From the NCBI GenBank assembly GCA_963978545.1, contig OZ021733.1:32097424-32161423 (forward strand): DNA of 64,000 nt, in the 5' to 3' direction. Positions 32,582-43,100 of the stretch are shown in pieces. A program made the translations under genes and the position numbers. Origin of the DNA: Linyphia triangularis (lineage: Eukaryota > Arthropoda > Arachnida > Araneae > Linyphiidae). The notes under the pieces were generated by a model. It ran no database searches. It worked only from the letters and a program-made list of their open reading frames with translations, and had not been told where the DNA came from. Numbering within the stretch: the first letter of the stretch is position 1; each line of letters starts with the position of its first letter.

Positions 32582-33065
32582 TCCTTGGTTAGGCGCGTGG
32601 GGGACAAATGTTCCCTAAATTTAAATTTTCTTGCATACCATTAACCTTTAACTGCTGTGGTTATGTGGTTCGAGGTTTTTGGTGCAAGAGCAACACATGG
32701 GTCCATATTGCGCCAAGCAAATTGGTGAACATCAGTTTAAAGTTTAAGAAACATAGTATCAGAAAAATTTTATATAAAAGTCAAAGATGAGATATTTTAG
32801 GGGGTGAAAGCATTCTACAAAAAAATTACTCGAGGTCTGTCAGACCCCTTACAGCAGTTAAAGGCTAAATTCATGACCAAATATCAAAGTAAGTCGGTAT
32901 TATGATTAAAAGCGCACCATTATTGAACAGACTAAAGCAAAAATTAAAAATTATTTTTGAAATAACTTGTGGAAAAAAAACTGCAAGAAGGCTTTGATCA
33001 TGGACTGCCATCTATTGAGAACTCGATTGTGGGGGACATTTGTCAACCATGCGACTAACCAAGGG
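32582..33065. mobile_element. TTAA element family C, copy B, split by a family A MITE
   Basis: Inverse orientation to 28818-29089: starts TTCCTTGGTTAGGCGCG, ends GCGACTAACCAAGGG then TTAA (33066-33069). The insert at 32645-32864 lies at a TTAA that is empty in copy A. Confidence 0.75.
32645..32864 (+). mobile_element. TTAA MITE family A
   Basis: Ends CCTTTAACTGCTGT and ACAGCAGTTAAAGG; TTAA on the left (32641-32644), CTAA on the right. Confidence 0.88.
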
Positions 33066-33422
33066 TTAAAGTCTATTGTGCCAATGAATACCTAGTGCAT
33101 CCAGGAGAACAAAAACTGAACTGTTACACTTATTGTAACAATATAACTCCTGTTCCAAGTTGATAGGCGCCTTTGAGTTTGTAGGGAAATCAATTTCGGG
33201 TTTCCTGAAAATACCACTTTTCGTTATTGCGTCTTTATTCCATCATAAAGTTGATATGTTTATATACTAAAAAAAACTCTGTTCAAAACCATCGATAGGT
33301 TGAGAAAAATATGCTATTAAGTTCTGAGATAAAAAGAAAAAATGACTTGAAGGAGTCGAGAAAATAGGATTTTACAATGTTTTTCAAAATATTAAAAACT
33401 TTCAGAGCCCAAAATGTTTTAA

Positions 33423-34313
33423 GGCGTCTTCTCACTTTAGGCACCTCGAAAATAGGCTATTTTCGCAATTTTTCGAGGATTTTTGCAAACAATTATGGGA
33501 TAAAATGGATCCTATATAATAAACACATCTTTCAAGTACAAGAAATTTTATTTTTTTATTTTTTTGAACAATTATTATAATAAAACAGTAGCATCGAAAA
33601 ACCCGTGTAGAAATGTAATGTTGATGAAATTTCGGAAACTATCCGGCCGATTGTCATGAAATTTGAATGACATATTCTTCATAGTTATGGCTATAGCGCA
33701 TTTCATCAGATTTTTGATATTCGCGAACATAACAAAATGGCGCACGTTTTTCAAAAAAGTAAAAAAAAAAACGCGTTTTTTTGCAGTTTTTTGTAAAAAA
33801 AAAATACTTCAAATCAAAATTTCAAAAATCTGATGATATGCGCTATAGCCATAACTATAAAGAATATGTCATTCAAATTTCATGGCCGACCAAATGGTAT
33901 AGTGGTTAGCCTGCTAGCTTCTAGACCGCGAGGTTGCGGGTTCGAGTCCCGTGTAGGCATGGGTGTTTGTAAATGTATGTTGGTTTGTTAAATGACGAAA
34001 TGTTTCGGCGCATTATAGCCCTCGTGTTGCTGACGGCGCCAGATAATCTGAATACAACCAACCAACCAATCAAATTTCATGACAATCGGCAGGATAGTTT
34101 CCGAAATTTCATCAACATTACATTTCTACACGTGTTTTTCGATGCTACTGTTTTATTATAATAATTGTTAAAAAAAATAAAAAAATAAAATTTCTTGTAC
34201 TTGAAAGATGTGTTTATTATATAGGATCCATTTTATCCCATAATTGTTTGCAAAAATCCTCGAAAAATTGCGAAAATAGCCTATTTTCGAGGTGCCTAAA
34301 GTGAGAAGACGCC
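33423..34313. mobile_element. TTAA foldback element, about 700 bp, containing a SINE1
   Basis: Ends GGCGTCTTCTCACTTTAGG and the inverse; TTAA at 33419-33422 and 34314-34317. The arms are nearly identical over their length once the SINE1 (33885-34069) is removed. The centre is around 33750-33790. Confidence 0.85.
33885..34069 (+). mobile_element. SINE1 in palindrome arm
   Basis: Perfect duplication TCAAATTTCATG at 33873-33884 and 34070-34081. The other arm gives the empty site. Confidence 0.9.
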
Positions 34314-34319
34314 TTAAGT

Positions 34320-35340
34320 GCTGTATTTTTGTATAGCTAAGACACATTTTAAGAATTTCTGAAAATCTCCAAATATTTTTGGTAGGGGTCTAGTCTCTTG
34401 AAAATACTTCTTCCTTCGATTTTTAACTGCAGCTTGTATAAATAGTGTAAGAAATATTGGTATGGAATTTTCAATTCGCAAGAAATGTAAATGTACGTTT
34501 CTTTTCTTCTAGTGTTTCTGTTTTACCTGCTTCATTAGGCGATTTGAAAAAAAAAAATTGTTGCATTAAGTTGTACACATTTTTTTTTTTTTTAATTTGC
34601 AAAGTTGAAGAGGATAAAACTGCTAACATGAGTATCTTAAAATATTACCTTATGGGTGTGCAAAACAACTTCAAACAGCCACAAGAAAAACGTTAACAAA
34701 ACTTTTCTTTGAAATGATTGTCTTTCCTCCGTGTTTTCCTTAAATCAAAGATAATGGGATAGAGTAATTTTTCCCTAGGTCCTTCAAATATTTGAAAAGT
34801 TAATCCTTATCACAAACCCCACGAGAAATACATTTTTTTTTTCAACTGGAAGGAAAAGTGATGTGTTGAAATGACTGGTTGAAAATAAATAAGAGGTATG
34901 AACTGACCAACTACAATTCAAAATAGAGGTGGGAAACATCACACAACTTTCAGTTCCACTACAAATACTAGTCATTATATTTAAATTTTACGGGGAGTAG
35001 TGTTATAAACATTTTCTTATTTTCATTTATTTGAAAAATGGACAGTTTGGCAAAATTTATGGCGATAAATTGCAAATTTGGGGGCATACTCGATTATTCT
35101 TGCAATATCCTCTCAAATAAATCTGTGAAACAGAGAAGAGAAAAACCGTCGTTGATGAGCAATGCTCAAGGGAAGTAGTTTTCAACATTTTACACCTTCA
35201 TAGCATTTTTATGGTAATTTCGGATGTGGGGATGCTTACAACACCTTAAGAGTCATTACCATAGCGATTTTGATCGAAATCGTTAGAACCGTTTTTTAAG
35301 AATTACTAAAAAAACATGATTTTTTCAAAGGCAGCTACCT
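34320..35340. other. Intergenic, no recognisable feature
   Basis: AT-rich. The ORFs of 63-79 aa have no family features. Confidence 0.4.
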
Positions 35341-35361
35341 CATGCACATGCGATATTTTGG

Positions 35362-35538
35362 TTGGTTTTCATATTATCTGGGGGGGCACCGTCAGCAACA
35401 CGTGGGCTATAATGCGCCGAAACATTCGTCATTTAACAAGCAAACATACATTTACAAACACCCATGCCTAACACGGGACTCGAACCCACAACCTCGCGGT
35501 CTAGAGGCTAGCACGCTAACCACTATACCGTTTGGTCG
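35362..35538 (-). mobile_element. SINE1
   Basis: Perfect duplication ATGCGATATTTTGG at 35348-35361 and 35539-35552. Confidence 0.9.
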
Positions 35539-35583
35539 ATGCGATATTTTGGAAACCTTAATGGTAGATCCCACGTCCACCAT

Positions 35584-35764
35584 GCTGATCAAACGGTATA
35601 GTGGTTAGCGTGCTAGCTTCTAGACCGCGAGGTTGCGGGTTCGAGTCCCGTGTTAGGCATGGGTGTTTGTAAATGTATGTTGGCTTGTTAAATGACTAAT
35701 GTTTCGGCTCATTATAGCCCTCGTGTTGCTGACGGTGCCAGATAATCTGAAAACAACCAACCAA
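35584..35764 (+). mobile_element. SINE1
   Basis: Duplication CCACGTCCACCA at 35571-35582 and 35765-35776. It lies 45 bp from an inverted SINE1. Confidence 0.9.
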
Positions 35765-36078
35765 CCACGTCCACCACTAACCCGTACACCAAATTTGAAC
35801 ATCGTAGATCAATTCGTTGGGGAGTTATGCTTACCACGTACACACAGGCAAACATTCGTTCTAGACCACTTTTTTCAGAATGTTCCAAAACGTGGAGAAA
35901 TGCAAAAATAAAAAAAGTTTTACCGAAAACAATACTTTTATTACCCAATTTTAACATGGCTAATTGAAAGTAAAAAATTATTGATAAGAGCAAAAAAATA
36001 ATAAATAATAATAAAAAAAGGTGGTAGGGTCGAGAACATCGCAAGATCCACCTAAGACATGAGGCTTGTGGATGTTTA

Positions 36079-36292
36079 CCCTTTGCACTCGAGGTCTTTT
36101 TCGTGTGTGGGTACCAGCAACTTGAAACGTTTCGCGGCATTTTTGGTTCGGTCCGCGGTTACGGATCCGATTCATAGAATCTAAACACAATCATTGGCCT
36201 TGCATCGAATTTTCGCATCAAACCTAGTAGTCCTCTCGAGTTGTGGCATTCAAACATGTGGAGCCTGAGAGGTGCCGCTCGAGCGCAACGGG
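36079..36292 (+). mobile_element. TTAA MITE family B (flanks TTTA/TAAA)
   Basis: Ends CCCTTTGCACTCGAGG and CTCGAGCGCAACGGG. Flanking bases are TTTA and TAAA, probably mutated TTAA. Confidence 0.75.
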
Positions 36293-36557
36293 TAAATACA
36301 TTTATATTGTCAAAATTACAAAGGATTTATTGAGTCCTAATAGTAATATTTTTATTGACTTTTTAGGCACATTTTAGGGGAAAATGTACCCTTTCCACTT
36401 ACTTCGTAGGAAAGGGTTTCCCATTTCATGACAATGTTAATAACATTTTGAATACATTATGGCTCACAATACCAATTTGAAACTGGAATGCATACACCAC
36501 GGAGCAATAACTAAACACCATCGCACCACGCATTTATTTTCTAAGTATTTGTCACTT

Positions 36558-37712
36558 GAGTCGTCAATTTCCAAAAGTGCCTAATTGACAAAATTTGAAA
36601 AGTTGAGATTTTAAGTGCATGTTGTTAGCGCAACTAAAATACAGATTTTAAAATAGTTTTCAGTGGCAAAAGTTTCTAAATCCTATTTAAAAAAGAGGAT
36701 TGAAAATCGAGTACAAATTCAAACCGAGCTTAGTTGCATTTCATTCCATTTCCAAAACTGTTTTATTGCAAACTCAGATACTGTTCCAAAACTACCTACT
36801 TGCTGGAATCAAAGATTGCGGGCCTACCAAACAGTATAGTGGATAGTGTGCTAGCTTCTAGACCGCGAGGTTGCGTGTTCGAGTCCCGTGTTAGACATGG
36901 GTGCTTGTAAATGTATGTTGGCTTGTCTAATGACGAATGTTTCGGCGCATTATAGCCCTCATGTTGCTGGCTGTGCCAGATAATCTGAAAACAACCAACC
37001 AACCAAAGATTGCGGCTTTCATAAAGTATTTCCAAAACTTGGTAGTTTCAATAAAAAAGAGCCCTACTCACTAGTTGTAAGCTTCCACAAAACTGTTTAT
37101 TCTGAAAAACTGGGGGACATTTTCTCAGTGCTGACCAATATTTCTACACTGTTACTAGTAATTACTGTTGGCTAACCTGCTACTTTTAGGGAATCAGCTA
37201 TTTTTGTTCAGCTGTGTTGATTGAAAGTTGAGTGATTTCTATGAGGTTATGTCTCGTGTTATGTTGTTTTTTCTTGTGATCTTGTGAAAGAAAATGAGTT
37301 TAAATATTGCAAATGTTGAAGAAGGAGTGTGAGTTGAAGATGTTGTGAAACGTGTAAGTGGAAATAAAAGTAGTTTTAAACTTTTTAACATCACATTCAG
37401 TCTCATTGTTATTTTTGATTCCCAAAACTGACTAGTTGCATTTACAGTGCTAATTGCAAAAGGGCTAATTCCAAAACTAGCTAATTACAAAAACTTTTCC
37501 AAACCTGCCTAGTTACATATTAAAACATCTTATTATTGCTTTATATAAAATAATACCGGCCTAAGAACTTGTAAATTGTGTTTCTAATTTATTTACAGAT
37601 TTTATAAATATAACTCATAAATTAACTCTTGAGTTTAGTACAATATAGGTTTTTCTCATTTCCTGGAAAGTTGTCCACTAGGCAACCAGGCACTTTTGGA
37701 AATGGGCGACTC
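36558..37712. mobile_element. 1.15-kb inverted-repeat element with a SINE1 inside
   Basis: Left end GAGTCGTCAATTTCCAAAAG and inverse right end GAGTCGCCCATTTCCAAAAG. Several CCAAAACTnnCTA-type motifs lie near both ends. An ATG at 37294 starts a short frame (MSLNIANVEEGV) that meets a stop; GTGAGT follows, but no further exon is evident. Confidence 0.55.
36822..37004 (+). mobile_element. SINE1
   Basis: Duplication AAAGATTGCGG at 36811-36821 and 37005-37015. Confidence 0.88.
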
Positions 37713-37748
37713 ATTTGTATAATAACAACATCAGAGCAGCAGAAAACA

Positions 37749-37805
37749 GATTGGCTGTCATTCTGCATTAAAATGGGTCGTTGAGCGTGGAAATCAATCA
37801 ACCAA
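37749..37805 (+). mobile_element. SINE2 3' fragment
   Basis: TGTCATTCTGCATTAAAATG, GGTCGTTGAGCGTGGAAATC and AACCAAC tail only. Confidence 0.55.
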
Positions 37806-38107
37806 CTAACCCTAACTATAGACGTAAGACACACATTTCTTTAAAATATCCAGTCGAGTAGCAACTGGATTTTTAAAAAAATACTTTAACCTGTAATTTT
37901 TTTTTTTAATGAAGGACAAGTATTTCCAGACAAATTGTTATATGTGTTACACAAGAGTATAGCAACCCACAAGTGGTACATTTTTTAAAATTCAATTATT
38001 TGTAGTTTTTATTTAATACCAAACACAATGTTATTAAAAAGTTTCTTTTAACTTGAAAAAAAAAATTGAAATATAACTTTTAATTTTCAATCAAATTGGA
38101 TAGTGAT

Positions 38108-38176
38108 TTCATTTGGATAGTGGTTAAAGTAACTTATATTATGATCGAGAGATTGTGGGTTCGGTTCTGGCATCCG
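38108..38176 (+). repeat. Possible head of another tRNA-derived repeat
   Basis: ATAGTGGTTAAAGTAAC and GGGTTCGGTTCTGG at the spacing of A and B boxes. It does not fold as an intact tRNA and differs from SINE1 and SINE2. Confidence 0.3.
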
Positions 38177-38189
38177 CTAAATACTGGTA

Positions 38190-38364
38190 GCCGACCAAAC
38201 GGTATAGTGGTTAGCGTGATAGCTTCTAGACCCCGAGGTTTCGGGTTCGAGTCCCGTGTTAGGCATGGGTGTTTGTAAATGTATGTTGGCTTGTCTAATG
38301 ACTAAAGTTTCGGCGCATTATAGCCCTCGTGTTGCTGACGGCGCCAGATAATCTGAAAACAACC
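38190..38364 (+). mobile_element. SINE1
   Basis: Short, imperfect duplication AAATACTGGTA / AAATAATGGTG. Confidence 0.85.
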
Positions 38365-38409
38365 AAATAATGGTGTGTGTGTGTGATAATGTAGGCTGGT
38401 GCACATTAA

Positions 38410-38613
38410 CCCTTTGCACTCCAGTGGCGCCGCTCAGGCTCCACACGATTGGATGCCAAACCACGAGAGGACCATTAGGTGTGATGCGGAAATTCGATGC
38501 AAGGCCAATGACTGTGTTTAGTTTCTATGAAGCAAATCCATAAACACCAGCCGATCCTAAAATGTCTCGAGTTGCTGATTCCTCAGCGCGAAAAAGGCCT
38601 GGAGAGCAAAGGG
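38410..38613 (-). mobile_element. TTAA MITE family B
   Basis: TTAA at 38406-38409 and 38614-38617. Inserted in a GGTGCACATTAA sequence that is uninterrupted at 42346-42380. Confidence 0.85.
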
Positions 38614-38823
38614 TTAAATAGGTTGTATCCTCAATGTCCTCTCAATGCGTAAGAAAGGTTTGCAAGAAAACGCTGCGATCTCATAGCCTTCTCGTTGTTA
38701 TAAAGTATGACGCACATGTGGCTATGTTAAGCACATCATAGTGGCAGTAATAAACAACAGGAACCTTGCTAACAAAATCAAATTTCATTTTTAAAGTCTG
38801 TTTTTTTTTCCTTCTTCTTTCGA

Positions 38824-39004
38824 GCCGACGAAACGGTATAGTGGTTAGCGTGCTGGCTTCTAGACCGCGAGGTTGCGGGTTCGAGTCCCGTGTATGGCAT
38901 GGGTGTTTGTAAATGTATGTTGGCTTGTCTAATGACGAATGTTTCGGCGCATTATAGCCCTCGTGTCGCTGACGGCGCCAGATAATCTGAAAACAACCAA
39001 CCAA
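38824..39004 (+). mobile_element. SINE1
   Basis: Perfect duplication CCTTCTTCTTTCGA at 38810-38823 and 39005-39018. Confidence 0.9.
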
Positions 39005-39066
39005 CCTTCTTCTTTCGAAGTTCTGTCAAGATAGAAATTTGTAAAAGTTTCCTATTTTCAGATTAA

Positions 39067-39284
39067 CCTTTAACTGCTGTGGTTGGGTGGCTTGATATTG
39101 TTTGCGCAAGGGCAACACGTGGTCCATACTGCTTCAAACAAATTGGTGAATATCATTTTAAAATTTAAGAAACATAAATATCAGAAAAATTAATGTAAAT
39201 ATCAAAGATGAAATATTTTAGGGGATGGAAGCATTCTACAAAAAATAACTATTGATCAGTCAGACTGCATACGGTAGTTAAAGG
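39067..39284 (+). mobile_element. TTAA MITE family A
   Basis: TTAA at 39063-39066; right flank GTCAA. The right end is diverged (ACGGTAGTTAAAGG). Confidence 0.8.
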
Positions 39285-39304
39285 GTCAAATACCTTCCGG
39301 AATA

Positions 39305-39483
39305 GCCGACCAAACGGTATAGTGGTTAGCTTGCTAGCTTCTAGACCACGAGGTTGCGGGTTCGAGTCCCGTGTTGGCATGGGTGTTTGTAAATGTATGT
39401 TGGCTTGTCTAATGACGAATGTTTCGGAGCATTATAGCCCTCGTGTTGCTGACGGCGCCAGATAATCTGAAAACAACCAACCA
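39305..39483 (+). mobile_element. SINE1
   Basis: Perfect duplication ACCTTCCGGAATA at 39292-39304 and 39484-39496. Confidence 0.9.
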
Positions 39484-39539
39484 ACCTTCCGGAATATATT
39501 CATAAATCCCTCTTAAGTTTGGCAATATCGAAGTAAGGA

Positions 39540-39607
39540 TGGTTTGGCACAGTGCGCCCTAGTTTAGCTCTAGCATAATAAAAATTCCAATGCAACCAAC
39601 AAACAAA
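39540..39607 (+). repeat. SINE3-like fragment
   Basis: TTGGCACAGTGCGCCC...CCAATGCAACCAACAAAC resembles the 3' part of SINE3. No duplication found. Confidence 0.4.
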
Positions 39608-40101
39608 TTATAGCTTAACAAGAACCGAGCAGCATACATTCCTACCTACTACAATGTAAAAAACAGTCAATGAAAGCCTGATCTGACTAGGATCAATCCA
39701 TTGTAACACTGAAAATTTCCCCATCTTGACTTTCTCAATATTGCGCTACATAAGGGTCTAATTTATGCGAATACATTATCTCCAGAGACTGAAATCATTT
39801 TCCGATAACCAAAATGTTTAGTTTGAGTTGTGATACATCACGAATCGAACTTTTCGTGATTTTGCTGCTTCTTTTCTGCCACGTGATGTTAGGTGCAAGT
39901 CTGATACGGTCTCAACTTCAGTGCAGCGTTTTGATTGGGTATTGCATGACAGATGCAAAAAGCAAGAATGCTGAAATCCGTTTTTCTCGGTGGCATCAAC
40001 AATCGATTAAGTACAAACTTGTTATTTGGTTAACTTTCGTTCGATCCAACTACAATCTTCTAACTGCAGGTAAATCAAATATCCTCAAAGAAAAACAAAT
40101 A

Positions 40102-40184
40102 ATGCATCCATCTTCAAAGAATCATCAATCTACTCTTTCTAAACCGAAAAAAAACAGAAAAAGGAAAAGGACTTATTCGTATAG
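40102..40184 (+). CDS. H2B gene 3, exon 1 (N-terminal tail)
   Basis: From [17 protein letters not shown] to [10 protein letters not shown] plus two bases, before donor GTAAGC. The basic KRKR patch next to the intron matches the other paralogues. The true 5' end is uncertain: in-frame ATGs lie at 39814 and 39946, and a possible acceptor ends at 40069. Confidence 0.7.
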
Positions 40185-43100
40185 GTAAGCTGTAGTTTTT
40201 GGTATTTTGAAGCGAGCATAAACCTAAGCAAAAACTTAATGATCCGATGCGGAATCGGTACTAATGGTGATTATCGCAAAAAAATAAAATAAAATATGGA
40301 TCACTGGATGATCAAAAAGAATTATTAAATTTGTTGAGATAAGGTCATCGTTCTTTGGTAAAGGATAATAAAGTTGTTCTCCCCATTGGTCTTTTTGTAT
40401 TAGTTCTCTGATTTATTGAGTACCCTGAATTTTCGACCATATATATAATAGAGTGGTAATATCGTTGTCCACGGCCGATCGAATCCCACGTAAACTAAAG
40501 ATTAACAAGTAACTATTACCATCTTACCATGACGAAATTTAATTTATATCACTCACTTACAAGTCAACAAGTGACGCCTCAATAAATTAACAGCTTTTGA
40601 TTAATGTCATCTCAATAAATTCTTGAAAATTCGTGTGATAATGGACACATTTTTAGATGTTCGCCATTGTACAAAAGCAAATATAAATGACTTCTGTTTT
40701 TTTGATAAATCTATTATGATCTTTTAAATATTACTTGTCATAATCTTTCAAATAAATCATACCACACGATCCGCTACGCTGCGGTCGTAAGTTAAAAAGC
40801 CCTGAATGCAAGCAATTTTAAATATATTGTTTCACACTTTCTGATTAGTCCTTAGAAAATAATATTTTTATTGAATTGAATAGTTCATGCTCTTTGATCA
40901 TACAAACCTATACAATATTAAAAATAGAAATAATTTCAAAGGACGATTGCAAAGCGTTAAAATATGCATTTGAATTTTTTTTAATTTTTTTTTTAGATTT
41001 ATAGCTTTTTAACTTATGACGGCAGTACATATGTGAATATAGTTGAAAGCTATCATATGAGGTATTGTATTTTGCTTCAAGTATAACAAGACGTTTGATG
41101 ATTCTGAAATTTGAAAATGATATACGTAGGCATCAGTACTGTGTAATGTCACAACTACCTAGGGAAAATTTGCATAAGTTATGGGTCAATTACACGGGGG
41201 CCGACCAAACGGTATAGTGGTTAGCGTGCTAGCTTCTAGACCGCGAGGTTGCGGGTTCGAGTCCCGTATTAAGCATGGGTGTTGATAAATGTATGTTGGC
41301 TTGTCCAATGACGAATGTTTCGGCGCATTATACCCCTCGTATTGCTGACGACGCCAGATAATCTGAAAACAACCAATCAATTACACGGGGCGAGTTTACA
41401 AGATACTAGCCGGCTAGTTTACTAGCTGATAGTAAACTAGCTCTGTGTTATTCAATCACTAGCAGGGCTAGTTGCTAGTAAAAAAGCTAGGGAAAAAGTT
41501 GAAAGTCGGGCTACTTTACTCGCTACTCGCCAGTGTTTGAGCGAGCTAGTTAGTAAATTAGCAGTGTGTCTTTTAGAGTTGCAAGTGAAAAAGTGACAAG
41601 TCGGTATCAAAGAACATTACGTGGTTTCTACACACCAGCTAGTGAGCGTGCGGGAAGCATTCAGTGTCATCGTCAACTAGCGCACTCGCCGACTCGCCGG
41701 TGACTAAACTATCCGGCTAGTAACTAGTAAACTTGACCCGTGTAATTGACCCTTTAGTGAGCTCACCAATTTGTTGATAATAAACCTCTGCGTTAATTCA
41801 ATTATTGCCGTATAAATTTTTATAGAGTGAAATACCTCAGGTGATTTTTTACAAGTGACTTGAATTGGTATAATTTACAGTTTTCATTTCCATTGAGCCG
41901 ACCAAACGGTATAGTGGTTAGCGTGCTGGCTTCTAGACCGCGAGGTTGCGGGTTCGAGTCCCGCGTAGGCATGGGTGTTTGTAAATGTATGTTGGCTTGT
42001 CTAATGACGAATGTTTCGGCGCATTATAGCCCTCGTGTTGCTGACGGCGCCAGATAATCTGAATACAACAACCATTTCCATTGATTTAAAAACATTAGCC
42101 AGTTTAGCGATATTTTTGGCGATAATTATTAGATAGACCAACAAAAAATCACCAAATTAGCGAAATTGGTCATTATTTGCCATAGTAATTACATTGATGC
42201 TTTCGTATAAATGAAACGGCGGTGGAACTGTTGTGAATGAGCAATGATCAACGGAAGAGAAGTCTATGTTAAAACAACAAATTCAACTTTTTGTGGGTTC
42301 GATCGTCGATGGCAGCTGAAGATCGGTGTGTACCTAATGGAGGTTGGTGCACATTAAATCTGTCAAGACCTCAATGTCCTTGCTAGTGTGGTGGGATCGG
42401 AGAAGGGTTCGAGAAGATTTCGATCTCGTATTCTTTTAGATTCTCAAAATTACAAGACGTATATGGGTGTTAAGAACTTTATAAGTGTCAGAAATAGACA
42501 GTTGTAAGTTCCAAACCAAATTTTTGTGCCTTTTGTTAACCCCTTTGCGTACAGATTTATTTGGGAAAATTCTTGCGTTTTGAACGTTTGGTTCAAAACG
42601 ATAAAGGAACACAGCCAAACAAATTATTTTTTTAAAGTATAGGTAAACCAACCGATGTTTGACTTAACCAATCATGGCTCTTGTGACATTAAAATCCATT
42701 CAATCAACCTAGTTTGAATGACGAAATAGGTTCGTCATTAGTAACAAGCAAAACAAGTGCATGGCGAATCTCCGCCGTCAAATGTACCCAAAGGGTTAAT
42801 TTTTTCGGAAATTCTGGGGGTGGGGATGTTTAGAAGACCTTAAAATCGTTGGAGCCGTTTTTCGGCCGAATATTATTGTTGAAATACCACCGACCTTATG
42901 AGCATGCACTCTTTTACCATTAAAAAAAGCCGACCAAACGGTATAGTGGTTAGCGTGCTAGCTTCTAGACCATGAGGTTGCGGGTTCGAGTCCCGTGTAA
43001 GGCATGGGTGTTTGTAAATATATGTTGGCTTGTCAAATGACGAATGTTTCGGCGCATTATAGATCTCGTGTTACTGACGGCACCAGATAATCTGAAAATA

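Noticed and set aside
38681..39004. Recurring minus-strand ORFs containing [20 protein letters not shown]
   Set aside because: Antisense translation of SINE1 copies.
39814..40101. Signal peptide or membrane protein at the start of the H2B gene 3 frame
   Set aside because: The hydrophobic leader (ELFVILLLLFCHVML) belongs to the open frame upstream of the likely histone ATG; a secreted histone is implausible.
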